Assembly: GCA_024280755.1 (NCBI GenBank)
Contig: JAJRPN010000006.1
Location: 1 to 64,000 of the forward strand
Source: Planctomycetota bacterium
Lineage (GTDB): Bacteria; Planctomycetota; Phycisphaerae; Phycisphaerales; UBA1924
Reading direction: 5' to 3'
DNA length: 64,000 nucleotides
The notes under the pieces are model-generated. The model worked only from the letters and a program-made list of their open reading frames with translations. It was not told where the DNA came from and did no database searches. Positions within the stretch are counted from its first letter, which is position 1, and each line of letters opens with the position of its first letter. Positions 55,501-62,665 of this stretch are shown piece after piece. Made by a program: the position numbers and the translations under genes.

Positions 55501-57144
55501 CGTCATTGTTGGATTCACATCGAGAATCTGCTTATATAACTCAGCCGCTGCTGAGTAATCTTTTAGGCGCTCGTTGATCTGCGCAAGTGTCATCATCGCC
55601 GAGATTCGGCGTGTTGAGCCTTCGAGCGGGATCATTTCGGTGAGTGCTTGACGAGCAATGCCATACTGGCCAAGCTGAGAAGCAGTAATCCCTTCTTCCC
55701 ATAGACCGGGCGCACTCTCTCTGCGTGTTTGTTCGTTGTATTTCCGGAAAAGCCGAAGGGCTTCTTCGAGGTTTTCATTGATGCGTTCAATTTTTCCATC
55801 GAGCAGTATCAAAGCGAGGTTATCAGCATTCACCGAGCCAGCAAACAAATCGCGACTCTCTTTAGCCGTTTGCAATGCAGCATCAATTTCGCTTTGAGCA
55901 GCGTCATTGGGCAGCGACTGGGCTTGATCAACACGAATCCGGGCTTGGGCAAGTAAAGCTTCACGCTTGATCGAGTACTGGCGAAGCCCTTGGAATGAGA
56001 TGGGCTTTGTCTCGAGGTCGCCGATCTGGTCATACCACCCAAGAGCCTCATCAATGTCGCCCGCAGTAACTGCTACACGCCCTGCGATCCACAGCAACTC
56101 GGGGTTGTCTTTCTGAGAATCAATCAAATAATCAATCATCTGGCGGGTGCGAGCCATCTTTGCATCAGGGTTGATCGCGTTTTCGAGCATCGAGAACAAA
56201 ATGGCGGTCTCGATGTTAAGACGCTCGCCGTTGTTGGCAAGCAAGTTGCCCGAGAGCGTGTCAAGTTGGCCCTTAAATGAATCGAGCGAGGCTTGCAAAG
56301 CATGAGCCCGTTCAATCCCCTCGGTGGTTTCTATGATTTGTCTGCGAGAATAGTCAACATTCAGGAGCATCTTCTGAATCATCATTTCGGTGCTGTTGGG
56401 GTGTTGAGCAATGTAGTCCGATGCGGTTTGGATATTTTCCTCCAAAGTCGTCACGCGGGCTGCTGTATCATCTTCAGGCGCATCGCGATTCGTTACAAAT
56501 GAATGTAAGTTCATCAGGCCAATGACGGACTTGGCATCGTCAGGGTCCGCAGCAGATGATCGCTGCAAGTCATCTATCGCCAGCGAAATCTGATCACTCT
56601 CTAGAAGCCCGCCCTTCTTGGCGATCTTTACAATCGCAAGCCCCCGATAGCGTTTGAGCCGCTCCCAATCTTGTACTTCTTCAGAATCATTACTGAAAAA
56701 TGCCAACGAGCCGTTGGTGTCATCAATAACAACATCAGCGAGCCCCCGGCTATAAGCAGCGTCAAGCATCTCGAAACGGATTGTAATAAACTGTTCATGG
56801 GCATCTACATCATGCCGTAAGACCATCGCCTTTTTTCGAACTGCACCAATGTAGCTCCCATTATACTTGTCTCGATACTCGGTTTCGGTTTCAGGAACAA
56901 GTAGTTCAAGCGCATCGATCCACTTATCGAGGTTCTCAATATTGGTCGCGTCCTTGTTCACCGCTTTAGAATACGCACGCTCGGCCTGCTTATATTCGCC
57001 TTGGGCCATGAGCTGATCGCCGCGTTTGGCGAGATCAGAAGCACTCTTAATTGCAATGCTGTAGGCAAGAACAAGCATGCCAAGCATCGCAATAACGCCA
57101 ACGATCAGGATGATCACAAATCGAGTATTCACGCGTGAAGCCAT
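52519..57144 (-). CDS. Giant membrane-anchored TPR protein of the exosortase locus
   Basis: A 1541-residue protein with an N-terminal signal anchor (about 8-30, RFVIILIVGVIAMLGMLVLAY), then tetratricopeptide repeats along almost the whole length. Readable units include GDQLMAQGEYKQAERAYSKAV, DYSAAAELYKQILDVNP, SIQSFEKSLEINPDNKQVI and AEVYQDVLDQEGADANF. It resembles TPR proteins (PrsT-like) in PEP-CTERM/exosortase loci, thought to scaffold polysaccharide assembly. ATG 57144 is preferred: AAGGA lies 7 nt upstream; a TTG six codons earlier is possible. Located between the EpsI and Wzz-like genes. Confidence 0.88.
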   Translation of the reverse strand: MASRVNTRFVIILIVGVIAMLGMLVLAYSIAIKSASDLAKRGDQLMAQGEYKQAERAYSKAVNKDATNIENLDKWIDALELLVPETETEYRDKYNGSYIGAVRKKAMVLRHDVDAHEQFITIRFEMLDAAYSRGLADVVIDDTNGSLAFFSNDSEEVQDWERLKRYRGLAIVKIAKKGGLLESDQISLAIDDLQRSSAADPDDAKSVIGLMNLHSFVTNRDAPEDDTAARVTTLEENIQTASDYIAQHPNSTEMMIQKMLLNVDYSRRQIIETTEGIERAHALQASLDSFKGQLDTLSGNLLANNGERLNIETAILFSMLENAINPDAKMARTRQMIDYLIDSQKDNPELLWIAGRVAVTAGDIDEALGWYDQIGDLETKPISFQGLRQYSIKREALLAQARIRVDQAQSLPNDAAQSEIDAALQTAKESRDLFAGSVNADNLALILLDGKIERINENLEEALRLFRKYNEQTRRESAPGLWEEGITASQLGQYGIARQALTEMIPLEGSTRRISAMMTLAQINERLKDYSAAAELYKQILDVNPTMTIVQDALDNVNKLINPELNDDPVLAAIYRSRQMRLGSATEPGDYASAIQFLRESVEELDYEPRIARELSAILFDRGDVEGSKQTLVKSLERNPDEEWLAKTIKALDSNDPIASRIAMIRQAEGDMTEKLLTIAEIAIVNERRDVLDQTIIELDKIAPDHKGVVELHFVNALKYGDVEVAKEIAARPGLSAVDALSFNARISVTQGDLPKAIELLQQAVATGSADAATYRILANLQNDVGQLENSIQSFEKSLEINPDNKQVISEYIRALAKAAHYEEALNTARRLQRFGSTDTAFLNLWLNLEAIYGGQQGLDFAILQRSKMLELNPADLENKSQLARLYTITKEWDNARLLIDELRAEQDHISLVELDATWYADQGTYKNRDGLLYAKEVFSQYVQGLEAPVGPQAFIANAEFMLNRGRPDLAVIAAKEAVKAQSTDTMLGSKLLGNLYMRINNYSGAAEVYQDVLDQEGADANFDIHLRLIGTYTKLQRYEEAQAIFDNVPEEMKNSMVALIQASDIARGLGDAAKASEILDKAVALYSTDSYVYIKRAEYMIGDETLLNDLLSDLARAIDLQANDWRAYRVRAAGYFAVGRREDALKDLKATIRLNPNLDKSIFAILNELLSIPGRESEALDVAREVISRRPDDATLMARMGGLFASRQQWDHASELFGYAWAKRHAISDGAVYIDALVRQSPPDAQRANDVINEIEKMIGNINKSPGLLAAQSLVLQARGRDDFAQQQITKAFDLSAGKDSDLIQWAGNLTRYFETQPVSAHIEYLEAIKRRNADTNVHAWLDLFIAQRQTQATEIDPAAYQTLERLEDYAMNPAIQIRAYQLLGSTQYAQDKFEEAAATWEAGLALFPNDWELNNNLAYVLSTELGQHEKALSFGLAAIDRNIARSEAYETMAGIYLRLNKYDEAEQMINTGSNYIKTIPARVSMVLTSGRLHFARGRLLEARSRLNDAHSVLRSSSTAYPSLQEDIDAFAKEINSADD

Positions 57145-57264
57145 CGGTTCGTCCTTCTTCAAATCCCCAGCAAGCTGCTGGTTTTAAGAGCAAGACCATT
57201 CTTACTCGTCAGTGTCAATATCCATACACCCGCCGATTACGATCGATCAAGTGAGTCATTCATT

Positions 57265-58176
57265 TCAGTCGTTCGCCTCTGCCTGATTGATCAATGCACG
57301 AGGGTTGTCTGGAGGATAGTCCCCGGTTTGCACATCGACCCAATCGGGCACACATCGCATGATTTCTCCCAAGATTTCGCCCAGGAACTCGCCCGAAGCG
57401 TCGGCAAAGTCTTCGAACGAATCAAAGGTTCGTCCGGTGACTTGCACCTTGAGAAAATACGCATAATCATCTTCAAGATTAAACGCCAACTGGCGAACAT
57501 CATTGGCATTGGCTTTGGTGCCGCCATTGGCAATAAAGAAGTAACCAGCATAGAGCTTCGATTCCGAATCGGTATCAATAAACTCAGAGACCCGCATCTT
57601 AATTGGCGAATCTGGCCCAACCCCACGCGGAAGCCGAATCCGTGTCCCGGGCGCATCGCTCTCTTTGGGGTCATTGCTCAAGCGGACCGTGTATATTTTT
57701 CCATTCAACCCGGCGAACTCGGTTGGCACGCTCGAATCAACCCGCCATGAACTGGTGTCCATCGTGAGTTCCATCTCGCGAGAGAATCCCCCCTGCTGAA
57801 GCCCGCCGCCTACAAAGCACCGCTCAGGAACATGAGGAACCGTGTCGATCATCCCCGTGTAATACGCTGCATGAAAATCAAGCACGATCGGGTTCTGGGG
57901 ATCTTCATTGCGGGTGCGGTAATAATGGCGAGAGACATAGTTCTCGGTCCCCAGCGTTTCAACAATCTCGGCTTCCATAACCTGATCGCTCCCAACCTGG
58001 GCCCAGCCAGAACTCTGATCTGGGATCGAAGAGACCTGGCGATTGCCAACCGGATAGATCGGGGTCTTCTGCATGTGCAGATCCAAGAAGTTGATCGATG
58101 CCGTGATCGCGCCCGCAGCCACGATCATCGCGCCACAAGCCCCAAAGCCAACCTTCGTTTGGATGTTGATACTCAT
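57265..58176 (-). CDS. epsI: Exosortase-associated protein, EpsI family
   Basis: A 303-residue protein with one N-terminal hydrophobic segment (about 8-30). The signature VPHVPERCFVGGGL matches the conserved H-x-P-x-x-C motif of EpsI-family proteins (DUF3485) encoded next to or fused to exosortases. The start overlaps the exosortase stop by 4 nt, the usual arrangement. Its biochemical role is unclear in the family; it is required with the exosortase for polysaccharide or sorting functions. Confidence 0.9.
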   Translation of the reverse strand: MSINIQTKVGFGACGAMIVAAGAITASINFLDLHMQKTPIYPVGNRQVSSIPDQSSGWAQVGSDQVMEAEIVETLGTENYVSRHYYRTRNEDPQNPIVLDFHAAYYTGMIDTVPHVPERCFVGGGLQQGGFSREMELTMDTSSWRVDSSVPTEFAGLNGKIYTVRLSNDPKESDAPGTRIRLPRGVGPDSPIKMRVSEFIDTDSESKLYAGYFFIANGGTKANANDVRQLAFNLEDDYAYFLKVQVTGRTFDSFEDFADASGEFLGEILGEIMRCVPDWVDVQTGDYPPDNPRALINQAEAND

Positions 58177-59144
58177 GTGCCCACCGCCTGCTTCTTTGTG
58201 CCAGTTGTAAGCTCGTCGTCGCCATCAGCGATCAACCGATTAAGCATCCAGGCCATCCCAAGGAACAATCCAAGCGAAGGCACCAGCAAAAGCGTTCCGA
58301 TCACCGTATGGGCATCGCCCGCAGCCAAATCAGGATTCACCATCATCAAAAGACCAAGAACCGTCACACGGATCATGTTCATAAACACCGCGACCGGCCC
58401 AGCAAGAAGCACCAACGCAATCCGCTGCCACCAATGGGCCGATCCCATCAATGCCACAGCGACAGCCAACGCATAAAACGCAACCACCATCCGCATCCCA
58501 GAACACGCCTCAGCGACATTCATCGGGTGTATCTGCCCATCGCTGGTCATCAGCATCAATGTATTGCCATCAATCTCGACATCGAACCAGCCAAACGGGT
58601 TCCCGATCAGATTCAGAATCAACCACGAGCCTTGCGATGCAATCAGCTGAAGCTTAAAGGTCACTGTGAGCATGATGCCCTCGGCGACCGTGATCATCAA
58701 CACGAGATACGCAATGGGCAAGAACAAGAACCGGAGCATCGCAGGCCCAAGCATCCAAAGCACCAATGACCCAAGGGTCAAGATCAGGCTCATGCCTTGA
58801 AGCATGTGGTTATGGATGTTAAACAAGTTGTAGGCGTATGCCTGAATCCCTAAAAAGAAAGGCACACTCGCAGGCCAAAAGAGCTTGGGTGTGGTCGCAA
58901 CGATCTTCTCTCGATGCTGCCAGAGCATGTATCCAGAAATCAACGGGATCACAAAGGCATGCCCCCAATCCTCAGGAGCATTCAGGCTAATCTCGGCCTG
59001 GTGATAGAACCACCGAAAGAACAATCCCACAAAGCTCAGCGTCGCAAAGACAGTGAGCATGAGGCCTGTGCGCGTAAAAAGACCAAGCACCCGCTGGTCA
59101 GCAAGGTCGGCATTTGGCATGTTGTTTGATGGCGTACTACTCAT
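58173..59144 (-). CDS. Exosortase/archaeosortase family transpeptidase
   Basis: A 323-residue protein with about eight membrane helices and the three catalytic residues of the family: Cys in NVAEACSGMRM (about residue 211), Arg in FMNMIRVTVLG (about 256) and His in GDAHTVIG (about 277). Exosortases process proteins with C-terminal PEP-CTERM-like tails for surface attachment. No such target is encoded in this window. The start at 59144 (MSSTPSNN) has a weak ribosome binding site. It leads an operon with epsI and possibly the TPR and Wzz-like genes. Confidence 0.94.
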   Translation of the reverse strand: MSSTPSNNMPNADLADQRVLGLFTRTGLMLTVFATLSFVGLFFRWFYHQAEISLNAPEDWGHAFVIPLISGYMLWQHREKIVATTPKLFWPASVPFFLGIQAYAYNLFNIHNHMLQGMSLILTLGSLVLWMLGPAMLRFLFLPIAYLVLMITVAEGIMLTVTFKLQLIASQGSWLILNLIGNPFGWFDVEIDGNTLMLMTSDGQIHPMNVAEACSGMRMVVAFYALAVAVALMGSAHWWQRIALVLLAGPVAVFMNMIRVTVLGLLMMVNPDLAAGDAHTVIGTLLLVPSLGLFLGMAWMLNRLIADGDDELTTGTKKQAVGT

Positions 59145-59293
59145 GCGTGGGTCGGGATCATAATCAAGACAAGTCGTCAAATGGGTTCAGGTTCTGATGG
59201 AAGAAGAGGTTATACAAGAACAGAATCCTGCATAGAAGTCATATTTCGGCGATTTATATCGGCTTCTTTGGTTCGCTCCGCCGGTCCGTGATG

Positions 59294-59381
59294 ATTGGCA
59301 CCAATTTTCGATCACGCTCGATGAATCAGCAATGATCTTGAAATTCAGGCAGAGATTGCCCGAATCATTTGGCACCAAATG
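59294..59381 (-). promoter_or_regulatory. Two operator-like inverted repeats upstream of the exosortase gene
   Basis: ATTGG-CA-CCAAT at 59294-59305 and CATTTGG-CA-CCAAATG at 59366-59381 share the core TTGGCACCAA. Their centres are 74 nt apart, close to seven helical turns. They lie 150-240 nt before the exosortase start, after the terminator of the wza-like gene. They are candidates for a dimeric repressor or activator binding cooperatively. Confidence 0.5.
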
Positions 59382-59393
59382 AGACAAATCGCG

Positions 59394-59429
59394 CAAAAAT
59401 GAAACGATCCCTGCCAAGTGGCAGGGATC
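59394..59429 (-). terminator. Intrinsic terminator after the Wza-like gene
   Basis: Perfect 10-bp stem GATCCCTGCC / GGCAGGGATC with a 4-nt loop, followed on the minus strand by GTTTCATTTTT. It separates the wza-like gene from the exosortase operon, so the latter needs its own promoter. Confidence 0.75.
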
Positions 59430-59483
59430 GGTACGGCTGGGCAGATTGTCAGGTTCACACGAATGTGCCTGTTCGTCCAAAGC

Positions 59484-61052
59484 TTATCTGAAGTTTGTTG
59501 GTGGGGCACCGAATACATCGTTCCCGAAGTTCCGGTCAAGCAAGAACCCAAACCCGTAGTTCGTACGGAAGCCGCCACGCAAAATCGCCAAAGGCGTCGC
59601 CCAGAACTTGGTACCAATATTGATCAAATCGTCCGGTTTAATGTAGATATCAGGCTGAGTGCCCTCGAAAATCGCCCGAGAGTTGAGCATAATCGTCGCC
59701 TGCTCATTGTGACCAACGATACGGGTCAGATCGACACGCTCAGGAACTGCAACAGGACCAAAGTCGCCCGCAGCAGCAATCGCACGCATCAGGGTCAACT
59801 TGCCAACCGCAGGAAGGTTGAATACACCTGGTCGAGCGATCTCGCCTCGGATGTAGTAGAACCCCGTCGCTGATGGTGGCACATGAATCGTATCGCCCGG
59901 ACGGATAATGATGTTGTAACGGGCATCACCCGAAACAAGTGGTTTTACAGGCACGCGGATTTTGCGCTGGGTGAAGAGCTGCCCACGCGAATCGCGAGGC
60001 GACATCTCGCCACGATCAATCATCCGGCGTGTCGCAATCGGAGTCGACTCACGAACCCATTGTCCGCTATGGAACCGCCACCTAGGGGTGGAAACAGTGT
60101 TTGACGCTGTCTGGGTCGAGGTTTTTGTTGTTGATGGCGCGTTCGATTCAATCAGATCAATCAAAGGCTCATTGGCAGGCTGATAATTTCGGTTTGGAAC
60201 CAAACCAGTTCCATTGCCAGAGCGTGAGCCGCTCATCATGCCCGGTGCGGCCAAATCATCAATCACATCGAGTAGGCTCTCGCCTTCGAATGAGTTGGTT
60301 GGTGTGCTTGAGTTTAAGCCGTCCAAAACACCGGCATCACCCGGGTTTTCAGGTGAAAGCCTTGATGAGTTATCATCGAGAGGAACCTGGCGAATCACAT
60401 AGATATCTTCGGTAAACTCGGGGAATCCACCCGCAGCGATCAAGGCTTCGAGAATACGAAAATCGGCGTTGAGGATCGAATAAGGGCCCGGCGCGACAAC
60501 ATTGCCCATCAGATGGAAGATCTGCTGGCGTCTTTGTTGAACAACCACCGAAACGAGGGGGTCGGCAACCAGTGGTGCCATTTTGATCCCGATTGCTTGG
60601 GCAACTTCGGTCTCGGTCATGCTGTCGACAAAGATTCGTCCGAGCTGAGGGATTTCGATGTAGCCGTTCTGGTCGATCTGGCGTGGTAAGAACTCGGCAG
60701 CTCCTCGGGTGATCAGGTCGTAGACCGTCAGATCAAGGAAGTCGCCAGGTCCAACCCGGTAGATATCAGTCTCGGGGATCAGATCTTGAGGCGTGATCTC
60801 GGAAACCTCGACCCATTGCGAGTTAGGATCTTCGATCGCTCCAATATGGCTCAGGATCGGCACTTGTGTTGGGGTGCGTTCCCAGCGACCAACGGTCGAG
60901 GGGTCCATGAATGAATCAAAGGTACAGCCTCCCATAACCAGCGAACCAAGAGTAACCATGCCCAGATACGCAAGTGTGCGCGGTGCAGAGCGGGATGGCT
61001 TTGGGCTTGTGGGGGGGCAAACATCAGATGGTGTATGAACGATTTGACGCAC
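59484..61052 (-). CDS. Polysaccharide export lipoprotein, Wza/GumB type
   Basis: A 522-residue outer-membrane polysaccharide export protein. A lipoprotein signal ends VMGGC (Cys near 43). The Poly_export domain begins YRVGPGDFLDLTVYD, with GYIEIPQLGRIFVDSMTETEVAQAI. SLBB-type segments follow (HLMGNVVAPGPYSILNADFRILEALIAAGGFPE; YYIRGEIARPGVFNLPAVGKLTLMRAIAAAGDFG). Between them about 130 residues are low-complexity Ser/Asn/Pro-rich. GTG 61052 is chosen because GGAG lies 7 nt upstream; the frame is open to 61127. It starts the exopolysaccharide block. Confidence 0.91.
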   Translation of the reverse strand: MRQIVHTPSDVCPPTSPKPSRSAPRTLAYLGMVTLGSLVMGGCTFDSFMDPSTVGRWERTPTQVPILSHIGAIEDPNSQWVEVSEITPQDLIPETDIYRVGPGDFLDLTVYDLITRGAAEFLPRQIDQNGYIEIPQLGRIFVDSMTETEVAQAIGIKMAPLVADPLVSVVVQQRRQQIFHLMGNVVAPGPYSILNADFRILEALIAAGGFPEFTEDIYVIRQVPLDDNSSRLSPENPGDAGVLDGLNSSTPTNSFEGESLLDVIDDLAAPGMMSGSRSGNGTGLVPNRNYQPANEPLIDLIESNAPSTTKTSTQTASNTVSTPRWRFHSGQWVRESTPIATRRMIDRGEMSPRDSRGQLFTQRKIRVPVKPLVSGDARYNIIIRPGDTIHVPPSATGFYYIRGEIARPGVFNLPAVGKLTLMRAIAAAGDFGPVAVPERVDLTRIVGHNEQATIMLNSRAIFEGTQPDIYIKPDDLINIGTKFWATPLAILRGGFRTNYGFGFLLDRNFGNDVFGAPPTNFR

Positions 61053-61403
61053 TGGGCATCTCCTGCTTTTCTTCGAAAACGACAACTCGAACGCATCGGC
61101 TCGGGATCGATCATCTTGTGGGATCATCGCGATAGAAACACATCATAGCGAGCACAACCCACAAAGGGTTATGTACGCTCTTAGATGAATCCATCGACCA
61201 GTCATAGCTCCCAGGTTGATTTCGCATGCCCAAAATACGCGAAAAGGTCCGAGAGAGTGCGGATAGGTTCGCCATTATCATCGATTTTGTTGTTCTGGCG
61301 CACCGAGTGCGCCTTGTGGGGCGATCCGTCTAGAATATCAGATAACCTGTCGATACTGGCTATGCAGATGCCTTGCGACCATTCCACCGGCGAGCCTGAG
61401 AAG
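61053..61403. other. Divergent intergenic region, wza-like / lipA
   Basis: About 350 nt presumably containing divergent promoters. The lipA frame is open through most of it, but the upstream residues are not LipA-like. No clear promoter or palindrome found by eye. Confidence 0.4.
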
Positions 61404-62504
61404 ATGAGCGACCAACCTACACAATCGAGCAATCAATCCGAGAATCAGCCTCCTGTTGCCAAAACAGGGCTTGAACGCACCCTTGATCGTCACCCACGAC
61501 GACTCGGAGGCGATCCAATCGCCAATATCAAACCCATCGTTTCGCTCTCAGGCATGATCCTCAACAACGAGGATAATGCGGTTCATCATCTATCAGCAAA
61601 GAAAAAACCTTCTTGGCTCAAAGCCAAAATTCCGGCAGGCGAAGGCTTCAAAAAAACCAAAGCAAATGTTCATAAGCATGGCCTACACACCGTTTGCGAA
61701 GAAGCAGCATGCCCAAATATGGGCGAATGCTGGGATCGAGGCATCGCGACGATGATGATTTTGGGTGACACCTGCACCCGTGCTTGCGGGTTCTGCAATG
61801 TAAAAACGGGTAAACCCGGAGCAGTCGACAAGGACGAGCCTCGCCGAGTCGCCGAGTCGCTCGCTGGCGCAGGGCTCAAGCATATTGTAATTACCTCGGT
61901 CGATCGCGATGACCTTGCTGATGGCGGGGCGGGGATCTGGGCCGAGACCATCATGCGGACACGCGAAGCGTGTCCAGATATGTCGATTGAAGTCCTCGTT
62001 GGTGATTTCCAAGGCGACGAGGCTGCGCTCCAAATGGTCATCGATGCCAAACCAAATATTTTGGCGCACAACCTCGAAACCGTCAAAAGGTGTCACCCTG
62101 CGGTCCGCCCGAGTGCAAAGTATGAACGCACAATGGAACTCTTGCGAAGGGTCAAAGCCCAGGGCGGCGTGGCCAAAACCGGAATCATGGTCGGGATTGG
62201 CGAGCGCACTGAAGAAGTCTTTGAGATGTTCGATGAACTGATCACAATGACGGCTGACCATGATGGTCCACGAGATCGCAACGATGCGAGTCGGGGCGAT
62301 CCATGCGATATTATCACGATCGGGCAATACCTCCAGCCCACTCGCAATCACCTGCCGATTGATCGGTGGGTACACCCCGAAGAGTTTGCAGAATATGAAA
62401 AGATTGGTACGGCTGCCGGTATTAAGATGGTGGTGAGTGGGCCTTTGGTTCGTTCGAGCTACCTCGCAGATAAACAAGCGGACATGTTCGCGATGTTGAG
62501 TTGA
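61404..62504 (+). CDS. lipA: Lipoyl synthase
   Basis: Radical SAM enzyme inserting two sulfurs into octanoyl groups on lipoyl domains. The auxiliary cluster motif CEEAACPNMGEC (Cys98, 103, 109) and radical SAM motif CTRACGFC (Cys124, 128, 131) are intact, with the C-terminal RSSY serine ligand. GQYLQPTRNHLPI is conserved. About 17 extra residues (HDGPRDRNDASRGDP region) precede DIITIGQYL compared with typical LipA. Start at ATG 61404; the 73-codon upstream extension is not LipA-like. No lipB neighbour. Confidence 0.95.
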   Translation: MSDQPTQSSNQSENQPPVAKTGLERTLDRHPRRLGGDPIANIKPIVSLSGMILNNEDNAVHHLSAKKKPSWLKAKIPAGEGFKKTKANVHKHGLHTVCEEAACPNMGECWDRGIATMMILGDTCTRACGFCNVKTGKPGAVDKDEPRRVAESLAGAGLKHIVITSVDRDDLADGGAGIWAETIMRTREACPDMSIEVLVGDFQGDEAALQMVIDAKPNILAHNLETVKRCHPAVRPSAKYERTMELLRRVKAQGGVAKTGIMVGIGERTEEVFEMFDELITMTADHDGPRDRNDASRGDPCDIITIGQYLQPTRNHLPIDRWVHPEEFAEYEKIGTAAGIKMVVSGPLVRSSYLADKQADMFAMLS

Positions 62505-62665
62505 GTACGCAGGCAACGCGGGTAGGTTGTCTCCCCTGTTTTTGAAATGTAATTTGTAGGGTAAACCCCCTGTTGTTTGTGTTGAGGCAGATTAGAAGTT
62601 CATTTTTAGGCTCAAATATCCGAGTGCAGTGAGTGGAGCATGAAGTTCCATACATTGGAGCACGG
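62505..62665. other. Intergenic region lipA / sensor GGDEF gene
   Basis: 161 nt with no clear terminator or promoter. GGAG at its end serves as the ribosome binding site for the next gene. Confidence 0.4.

Noticed and set aside
59281..59400. Sigma54 promoter suggested by TGGCAC near TTCG
   Set aside because: The -12 element does not match TTGC at the right spacing; the symmetric TTGGCACCAA repeat is a better description.
62251..62330. Extra residues in LipA as a third in-frame repeat insertion
   Set aside because: The DNA has only short imperfect palindromes (GACCATGATGGTC) and no match to the other repeat families, so an ordinary length variation is more likely.
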